Assembly (NCBI GenBank): GCA_910579745.1
Contig: CAJTVH010000071.1
Location: 1 to 10,453, forward strand
Direction: 5' to 3'
Origin: an uncultured Clostridia bacterium
GTDB taxonomy: Bacteria > Bacillota > Clostridia > Lachnospirales > CAG-274
Length of the DNA: 10,453 bases
Shown: piece after piece, positions 6,733-10,453 of the stretch
How the letters are laid out: every line of letters begins with the position of its first letter
How positions within the stretch are numbered: the stretch's first letter is position 1
The notes under the pieces: model-generated
Databases searched by the model: none
What the model was told of the DNA's origin: nothing
What the model saw: the letters and a program-made list of their open reading frames with translations, nothing else
Made by a program: the position numbers and the translations under genes

Positions 6733-7200
6733 ATGAAATATACAGTAGGAACTTTAGCTAAATTATTTGGCGTATCAACTAATACAATAAGGAGATACAG
6801 TGAAATGGGATATATAATTCCGCGTAAAGACAAATATAGCAAATATAGCTATTATGATATATACGATGTAAACAGGATAGTAGAAGTTAGAATGTATAGA
6901 AAATTTGGTCTTTCACATGATGAAATAAAAAAAATAGTGGAATCAGATGTTACAGGTATTGTTGACAGTTTTGAGAAAAGGCTGGATATTATGGAAAACG
7001 AAATTAATAAGCTTAAAGCTTTACGTAATATGTTTAAAGCGAATATGATTATGATTAAAAGAATAGAAGAATATGAAAGCGGTTATATTACGCAAAATGT
7101 TGAGGCGACTTATTATATTGAGTATCAAAAGGAGCAAAAACTTTTTGAGGAACAAGAAAGATTAAAATCTATTCAAAATTTATTATCCCGCTTCTTTTAA
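6733..7200 (+). CDS. MerR-family transcriptional regulator, short form
   Basis: The 155-residue protein has an N-terminal MerR winged helix. YTVGTLAKLFGVSTNTIRRY (3-22) is the helix-turn-helix and KYSYYDIYDVNRI (37-49) the wing. RKFGLSHDEIKKIVESD (56-72) follows, and a coiled-coil dimerisation helix covers about 78-112. MerR dimers bind between -35 and -10 boxes with long spacing and switch transcription by bending DNA. After the coiled coil there are only about 40 residues and no recognisable ligand-binding domain. Related clostridial regulators with similar N-termini often run well over 200 residues, so this could be truncated. ATG is preceded by AAGGGGGT, one base from the ideal AAGGAGGT. 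The start is clear. A weak -10 TATGAT lies at 6706-6711. The inducer and target are unknown; the nearby MFS gene converges on it and does not share a promoter. Confidence 0.85.
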   Translation: MKYTVGTLAKLFGVSTNTIRRYSEMGYIIPRKDKYSKYSYYDIYDVNRIVEVRMYRKFGLSHDEIKKIVESDVTGIVDSFEKRLDIMENEINKLKALRNMFKANMIMIKRIEEYESGYITQNVEATYYIEYQKEQKLFEEQERLKSIQNLLSRFF

Positions 7201-7251
7201 TACTAAACTTATATTTTACTTATAAGTATTAATCAAAATTTGAAGTATATT

Positions 7252-7359
7252 TTATGCTTTTATATTAAGATTTACGCCTGCAAATTCATCATTGTTTTTA
7301 TTCGCTTCTTTGATAACAGCTGTATTTTCATCATCTTTTTCAATAACGATTGTACTCTT
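7252..7359 (-). pseudogene. Possible 3' remnant of an unrecognised gene
   Basis: On the minus strand a 35-codon stretch (KSTIVIEKDDENTAVI at its start, EFAGVNLNIKA at its end) runs to a TAA at 7252-7254. It has coding-like composition, richer in GC than its surroundings. It has no start codon, and a TAA lies in frame just upstream (7363-7365), so if real it is the broken end of a larger gene. I do not recognise the family. The foldback element begins ten bases upstream, and the intact MFS gene ends just beyond it. Confidence 0.3.
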
Positions 7360-7383
7360 AAATTACCTAGTACACTAAAAAGT

Positions 7384-7412
7384 TTGATATTTCAATAAAA
7401 ATATATTATGAT
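7384..7412 (+). promoter_or_regulatory. Inward promoter in the left arm of the foldback element
   Basis: TTGATA (7384-7389) and TATGAT (7407-7412) are separated by 17 bases; each is one base from consensus. The predicted start is near 7419, at the edge of the loop. Transcription would cross the right arm and run antisense into the 3' end of the MFS exporter gene. Because the arms are perfect inverted copies, the same promoter exists on the minus strand (-35 at 7471-7476, -10 at 7448-7453), reading towards the merR-type gene's 3' end. Confidence 0.55.
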
Positions 7413-7431
7413 ATTTTTGAGGTGATTAAAA

Positions 7432-7485
7432 ATGAGACCAAGAAAATATCATAATATATTTTTATTGAAATATCAAACTTTTTAG
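7432..7485 (+). CDS. 17-codon ORF inside the foldback element (possible transposase start remnant)
   Basis: The ORF begins MRPRKYHNIF and ends at TAG within the right arm. GAGGTG (7419-7424) lies seven bases upstream, and the arm promoter is correctly placed just before it. Promoter, ribosome binding site and ATG in series look like the 5' end of a transposase gene from the parent insertion sequence, fused to an inverted copy of the same end. A function for the 17-residue peptide itself is not claimed. Confidence 0.3.
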   Translation: MRPRKYHNIFLLKYQTF

Positions 7486-7489
7486 TGTA

Positions 7490-8776
7490 CTAGTATGAAA
7501 TGTCAATATCCAATTCTCTGATTTCCTGTTTTCTATAAGAAAACAAACTTACCAAAAAACCAGATATTCCAGTAATCAAAAACATAACTGCCATCCCGTT
7601 TCCTGTACCTTTTCCAACAATAGTTTCTAATAAATTTGCCAGAAAATTACCTGATTTCATAAATGGTTCAAAAATATAATCGGCAAAAAATCCTCCAAGA
7701 AGAATACCAACTGGAATTGTACAGAATTGTATTGTATTGCGAACAGCAAAAACTCTGCCCTGCATTTCCTGTGGGATTCTATTATACATAATTAAATTCT
7801 GCCCTGCCATAATAAATGGAATTGGTAAACTTGCCGCTATTCCGGCAATAGACCACATAAAACCATTTCTTGATATTGCCATAAGCATATCACCAAACAA
7901 AAAAGAAAAAGCTGCTGAAAAATATATCATTCTTATATTTTTGTTGGTACCTTTTTTTAATGATATAATTATTCCTCCAATAATTCCGCCTATTCCCATA
8001 GCCGCATTTACATACCCTAATATTTTATTGTTTCCGCCGCTTCGGGCAAGTATCATAGGTGAAAGAATATTCTCATAGGTTAACCTTGAAAAAAAATTTA
8101 TAAGTGCCATCGTAAATATCATAAATAATAGTCCTTTTTGTTTTCTAATAAAGCCAAAACCTTCTTTTGCGCCAGTTAATATCGATTTTTTATGGTTTTT
8201 AGTATAATCCTCCGGAATATGAATTAATAATAAGAGTATAGAAAACGCAAAAACAAAGCTGGACAGATCAATTAATAAAATTATTCCCAATCCGCCAAAA
8301 GAAAAAACAAACGCTGAAAGTACAGGACTGAAAACAGTTATGAGATTACTTGAAAATGAATTCATTCCGCTTACATTTGACAGTTTATCTTTTGGAACAA
8401 TTCTTCCAACCACTACCGCTGAAGCTGGTGATTGAAACGCATTCATAAATCCTATTACTACATTAACTAAATATATATTCCATACTTGAAGATTTTCATT
8501 AATAGACAGAATAAGCACTATCATGGAACATAAGGCAGCTATGCTGTCAGCAATAAGCAGAATAACTTTTTTACTGTATTTATCAACAAAAGAACCAGCT
8601 ATCAGGCTTACAATTATAAATGGAACATAATTGCAAAATGAAATTACGGAAACTGACATTGCTGATTGTTTCTGCTCATAAATCCACAAAATTAACGCAA
8701 AACTTGTCATTGAACTACCAAGCTGAGAAATACTCTGGCTCAGCCAAAATATAATATATTTTTTATAATTATTCAT
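7490..8776 (-). CDS. MefA-like MFS drug (macrolide-type) efflux transporter
   Basis: The 428-residue inner-membrane antiporter of the MFS_3/MefA group has about twelve hydrophobic segments. The first is FWLSQSISQLGSSMTSFALI. Motif A, GSFVDKYSKK, lies between helices 2 and 3 (about 61-70). Near the end are QGRVFAVRNTIQFCTIPVG and the polar tail YRKQEIRELDID, both matching the pattern of Mef proteins. The chosen start is the ATG at 8774-8776, because AAGGAG (8786-8791) lies nine bases upstream. An upstream in-frame TTG at 8842 would add 22 unrelated residues. The gene is preceded by a leader peptide and alternative hairpins, which suggests antibiotic-induced expression. Its TAG stop is made from the TA and first G of the foldback element. 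Drug specificity cannot be assigned from sequence. Confidence 0.88.
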   Translation of the reverse strand: MNNYKKYIIFWLSQSISQLGSSMTSFALILWIYEQKQSAMSVSVISFCNYVPFIIVSLIAGSFVDKYSKKVILLIADSIAALCSMIVLILSINENLQVWNIYLVNVVIGFMNAFQSPASAVVVGRIVPKDKLSNVSGMNSFSSNLITVFSPVLSAFVFSFGGLGIILLIDLSSFVFAFSILLLLIHIPEDYTKNHKKSILTGAKEGFGFIRKQKGLLFMIFTMALINFFSRLTYENILSPMILARSGGNNKILGYVNAAMGIGGIIGGIIISLKKGTNKNIRMIYFSAAFSFLFGDMLMAISRNGFMWSIAGIAASLPIPFIMAGQNLIMYNRIPQEMQGRVFAVRNTIQFCTIPVGILLGGFFADYIFEPFMKSGNFLANLLETIVGKGTGNGMAVMFLITGISGFLVSLFSYRKQEIRELDIDISY

Positions 8777-8830
8777 CGAATTTTGCTCCTTACATAGTCT
8801 ATATTTTAATGACATATTAGTGCAAAATCC

Positions 8831-8893
8831 GATATAAGGCAAAAATTCTTATCTCTGTACAAGCGTTGCCTTTTTATCAGACCTTGCACAGAG
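8831..8893 (-). promoter_or_regulatory. Attenuator: competing hairpins before the MFS exporter
   Basis: Hairpin 1 pairs CTCTGTGCAAG (8883-8893) with CTTGTACAGAG (8853-8863): eleven pairs including one G-U. It is followed, after ATAAGAA, by TTTTT at 8841-8845, so it resembles a terminator with a late U-tract. Hairpin 2 pairs GATAAAAAGGCAA (8866-8878, in the loop of hairpin 1) with TTGCCTTATATC (8831-8842, overlapping the U-tract). The core is AAGGCAA/TTGCCTT, with a few mismatches beyond it. The two structures exclude each other. Hairpin 1's first arm lies within the leader-peptide codons, so a ribosome halted there would block hairpin 1 and allow hairpin 2. Confidence 0.6.
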
Positions 8894-8929
8894 TTCTACA
8901 TCTAAATTTATAATAATATGACAAAGCAT
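8849..8929 (-). CDS. 26-residue leader peptide upstream of the MFS exporter
   Basis: The ORF encodes MLCHIIINLDVELC followed by ARSDKKATLVQR and ends with TAA at 8849-8851. It has a near-perfect ribosome binding site GGAGGT (8936-8941) six bases before ATG, stronger than that of the exporter itself. It is placed 72 bases before the exporter start, and its last codons form both arms of the attenuator hairpin. Short leader peptides of this kind control several Gram-positive antibiotic-resistance genes through drug-dependent ribosome stalling (known for the erm, msr/mef and vmlR types). I do not see a known stalling motif such as RLR or IAVV, so the drug class is open. Its role is inferred from position and RNA folding. 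Confidence 0.65.
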   Translation of the reverse strand: MLCHIIINLDVELCARSDKKATLVQR

Positions 8930-8962
8930 TTGCTCACCTCCAAAACATAACTTTTTACAGCA

Positions 8963-8990
8963 CTATTATGTTATTATATATATCGAACAA
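8963..8990 (-). promoter_or_regulatory. Weak candidate promoter of the leader-MFS transcript
   Basis: The best-spaced pair on the minus strand is TTGTTC (8985-8990) and TAATAG (8963-8968) with 16 bases between. A better -10 (TATAAT, 8973-8978) exists, but a TTTTGA 15 bases upstream is its only partner. The region is so AT-rich that chance matches are likely, so only the general location, just upstream of the leader ribosome binding site, is supported. Confidence 0.3.
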
Positions 8991-9246
8991 AATTCAAAAT
9001 TTATTAACAGTTATTTATATTTTTTTGTTTTATATATTTGCTTTATAAATTATAAATCTGTTATTATAACAATTTTCTTATTATTCCGCAAATATTTTTT
9101 GACTTAACTGCCTTGTCTGGACTGTGATTTTACTTTCTTTTTTATTTTATACTTAATTCACTATAACCCCTAATTTATGTTATGGATTTTAAATCATGTG
9201 AGATAAAGAAGTAAAAAATGTATAAAAAATTTTGGCGTTTCTATTC
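8991..9246. other. AT-rich gene-free stretch before the mobile-element debris
   Basis: No open reading frame with a plausible ribosome binding site is visible on either strand. The composition is very AT-rich up to about 9235 and then changes sharply to GC-richer sequence. This marks the probable edge of a former integrated element. Confidence 0.5.
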
Positions 9247-9270
9247 GGCCGACTGCTGGACAAGTCGGGC
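9247..9270. repeat. GC-rich imperfect inverted repeat at the recombinase end
   Basis: GGCCGACT (9247-9254) and AGTCGGGC (9263-9270) pair over CCGACT/AGTCGG with an eight-base loop. It directly follows the recombinase stop on the minus strand but has no U-tract. It could be part of the element's end or recombinase-binding site, or a weak terminator. Position is the only support. Confidence 0.35.
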
Positions 9271-9271
9271 T

Positions 9272-9680
9272 TTATGCGTCAGGTAATTCTACCTTGCTGA
9301 CAAAAGAATAATAGATTTCGATTTCCTGCCTGCGGAGCTTCCCCCTGCGTTTCCCATCCAGTGCTTCTGATTCGTGGATAACAGTTTTCTCTTCAAACTC
9401 CCGTAAAGAGGGCAAGGGCAAATTCCTCAAAACTTGGTACTTGCGGACAACTTTCATAAACTTTTCAGCGTTTACTGCGGTCTTTCAGTGCCTTTAAAAG
9501 CTCACTCCGCAGAGTAGTGTCTTTCTTTTTCAGCTCCTTTTGCTCAGCTTCGTAGCCTACCGACAATTTAGTGAAACGCTCGTTCAATTTGTACCTAGGC
9601 ACATTGCGTCATACAGATGTTTGAAGATAGCGAAAATTCCACAATCCGTTTTTCTGCTGCTTCCGGTTCTTTCTTTTTGG
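9272..9680 (-). pseudogene. Degraded C-terminus of a large serine recombinase (TnpX/DUF4368 type)
   Basis: Three reading frames together give the C-terminal part of a transposon-type large serine recombinase. The first piece is EAAEKRIVEFS in one frame and AIFKHLYDAMCLG in another (about 9590-9680). The second is KLNERFTKLSVGYEAEQKEL onward, ending in a TGA (9465-9590). The third is NAEKFMKVVRKYQ through REFEEKTVIHESEALDGKRR and RRQEIEIYYSFVSKVELPDA to TAA at 9272 (from about 9476). The coiled-coil region and the conserved E-I-Y-Y-x-F end are typical of DUF4368 in Tn4451/ICE recombinases. The change between the last two frames falls at DRS/NAEKF and equals a two-base loss. The catalytic serine and zinc-ribbon domains are missing, so the protein cannot act. 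The 61-codon ORF starting at 9457 is only a fragment. Confidence 0.75.
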
Positions 9681-9742
9681 AGGGAAACCGACAAGGAGGA
9701 TCTAAGGCAGATCATACAAAAACCGCTTCCACTTTTGACTAG

Positions 9743-9961
9743 TTTTCCTCTTTACTTCTTCGGGAGGGAGTCCCCGAGATCCATGGAATATTGAGCTATC
9801 TCAGGCATGACAGGACAAAGCCCATCACTGTCTGGAAATTAAGTGATGATTTTGGTCGTGCCGCCGTACTGAAAACATTCAACCCAAAACACACAGAACA
9901 CCATCAGGGGCACCAAAAATCCAATATCCAAACAAGGAATACCACCGCAGCATTTAGATAG
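9743..9961 (+). pseudogene. 3' fragment of an unrecognised gene, mobile-element context
   Basis: The plus-strand frame is open from a TAG at 9740-9742 to a TAG at 9959-9961. From about 9764 it reads like coding sequence: GVPEIHGILSYLRHDR, then KPITVWKLSDDFGRAAVLKT, then FNPKHTEHHQGHQKS, ending NTTAAFR. It has no start codon or ribosome binding site, so it is the end of a larger gene whose 5' part has been lost. Composition matches the adjacent recombinase remnant and differs from the chromosome. I do not recognise the family. It is followed 29 bases later by a terminator, consistent with a true gene end. Confidence 0.45.
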
Positions 9962-9990
9962 GGCAAAAACCACTATAAATGCTCCGAGAG

Positions 9991-10030
9991 AAAAACTATT
10001 CGCAAAATGATACTTTTGCGAATAGTTTTT
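9991..10030. terminator. Bidirectional intrinsic terminator, perfect 17-bp stem
   Basis: AAAAACTATTCGCAAAA (9991-10007) and its exact complement (10014-10030) enclose a six-base loop. A-tracts lead in and T-tracts end the stem on both strands. It closes the gene fragment at 9743-9961 on the plus strand and could also stop minus-strand transcription from the phage-like remnant. Confidence 0.8.
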
Positions 10031-10166
10031 GAGTTCTGTTTTGCAGACGTTGTTCTGTAAGTCATAGCTATATGGATTTTATAAACAAATCACTTTCTAC
10101 AACTCTTATTAAAATCCGTTTTTAAAATAAAATACTGACTATCTTTAATTTCCTGTTACACTCCAA
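10031..10166. other. Gene-free spacer between terminator and phage-like remnant
   Basis: No convincing gene is seen. A minus-strand ATG at about 10066 opens a short frame (MTYRTTSAKQN) that runs through the terminator stem and has no ribosome binding site. Confidence 0.35.
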
Positions 10167-10453
10167 TTAAAACAATATTTTTCCAGCTCGTTCTTTTATG
10201 GCAATTTCAAGTAAAATGATTTCTTTGTCCTCATTTATACCGTATTTGCCGTAACTTATTCACCATTCTTATAATTAAAGCCTGAAAATACCCATTCTCA
10301 CGGCAGGACTTTCCACCGCTTTGGAAGCCGTGTAATATTTCTTTGTAAACGGTACCCTGTATACTCTTCCTGAACGCTGTCTTCTAAGAACGTGAAGAGA
10401 AGCTGTTCTAAGCTCGTTACTCGCCCTATAAGTCATAGCGGCTACTTTTCCCT
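10167..10453 (-). pseudogene. Degraded phage morphogenesis-like (HK97-gp10 type) gene fragment, running off the window
   Basis: The minus strand is open from the window edge to TAA at 10275-10277. It encodes MTYRASNELRTASLHVLRRQ, then RSGRVYRVPFTKKYYTASKA and VESPAVRMGIFRL. The order of a helical N-terminal part, an R-V-Y segment and then a P-A-V-R-x-G-x-x-R motif resembles phage head-tail proteins of the HK97-gp10 family (A-P-G-E-x-P-A-V-R-T-G-x-L-R). In the same frame, after three stops within eight codons, a further open stretch (YGINEDKEIILLEIAIKERA) continues to TAA at 10167-10169. This suggests one decayed gene, although the second stretch could be unrelated. The intact gp10 C-terminal region is missing. 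The assignment is from motif memory only. Confidence 0.45.

Larger units (their letters stand above)
7370..7490. mobile_element. Foldback element / IS630-like MITE with perfect 48-bp inverted repeats
   Basis: The arms 7370-7417 and 7443-7490 are exact reverse complements, beginning GTACACTAAAAAGTTTGATA, with a 25-base loop between them. Counting the shared flanking bases, the palindrome is 51 bp per arm (7367-7417/7443-7493). TA on each side (7368-7369, 7491-7492) inside a C-TA-G context agrees with insertion into CTAG with duplication of TA, the known target preference of IS630. It is unrelated in sequence to the two MITEs at 6258-6683. Each arm carries an inward-reading promoter, and the loop carries GAGGTG and an ATG. 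The first base of the element completes the TAG stop of the MFS gene. Confidence 0.8.

Noticed and set aside
8777..8842. In-frame extension of the MFS exporter from a TTG at 8842
   Set aside because: The extra 22 residues are not like MFS N-termini and overlap the attenuator arm; the ATG at 8776 has AAGGAG at ideal distance.
9080..9150. Minus-strand stretch reading KESKITVQTRQLSQKIFAE before two stops
   Set aside because: About 20 codons with stops on both sides and no start or homology I can name.
9540..9794. 84-codon plus-strand ORF over the recombinase remnant
   Set aside because: It lies antisense to recognisable recombinase sequence and has no ribosome binding site; DLRQII within it is probably chance.
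10058..10439. 11-bp direct repeat TAAGTCATAGC at 10058 and 10429
   Set aside because: Too short; similarity does not extend, although both are followed on the minus strand by a frame starting MTYR.

Overview
The window is AT-rich with dense, short-spaced genes, AAGGAG-type ribosome binding sites and good sigma-A promoters. The genes include a copper-amine-oxidase-like stalk domain, a single-subunit GltA, YpsC and a MefA-type exporter. Together these point to a low-GC anaerobic Bacillota of the Clostridia type, probably gut-associated (inference; no rRNA or other marker is present).

Positions 1-6254 are ordinary chromosome. On the plus strand, the end of a stalk-domain protein (1-120) is followed by a perfect-palindrome terminator (291-328). 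On the minus strand there are three transcription units. (i) Promoter 2123-2151 drives ogt, a short second MGMT gene overlapping it by 4 bp, and a SAM methyltransferase: a small alkylation-repair operon. (ii) Promoter 4888-4916 drives a CobD/HisC-like PLP enzyme and a stand-alone GltA/NfnB-type flavoprotein, ending at a strong terminator (2252-2311). (iii) Promoter 6217-6245 drives the THUMP-domain rRNA methyltransferase ypsC. The -35 box of unit (ii) contains the ypsC stop codon.

Positions 6255-9240 are a small accessory stretch. Two related MITEs flanked by TA (6258-6418 and 6534-6683) lie between ypsC and a short MerR-type regulator gene on the plus strand. A third, unrelated foldback element (7370-7490) has perfect 48-bp arms. 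It carries inward-facing promoters and an RBS-ATG, sits in a CTAG site, and supplies the G of the TAG stop of the next gene. That gene is a MefA-like MFS drug exporter on the minus strand. A 26-codon leader peptide with overlapping alternative hairpins precedes it, the layout of a ribosome-stalling attenuator for antibiotic-inducible efflux. This is the most interesting regulatory system in the window.

Positions 9240-10453 change abruptly to more GC-rich sequence made of broken mobile-element genes. They comprise a frameshifted C-terminus of a TnpX/DUF4368-type serine recombinase, an unrecognised 3' gene fragment, a bidirectional terminator, and a nonsense-riddled fragment resembling a phage HK97-gp10-type morphogenesis protein. 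I see no tRNA, rRNA or CRISPR array.
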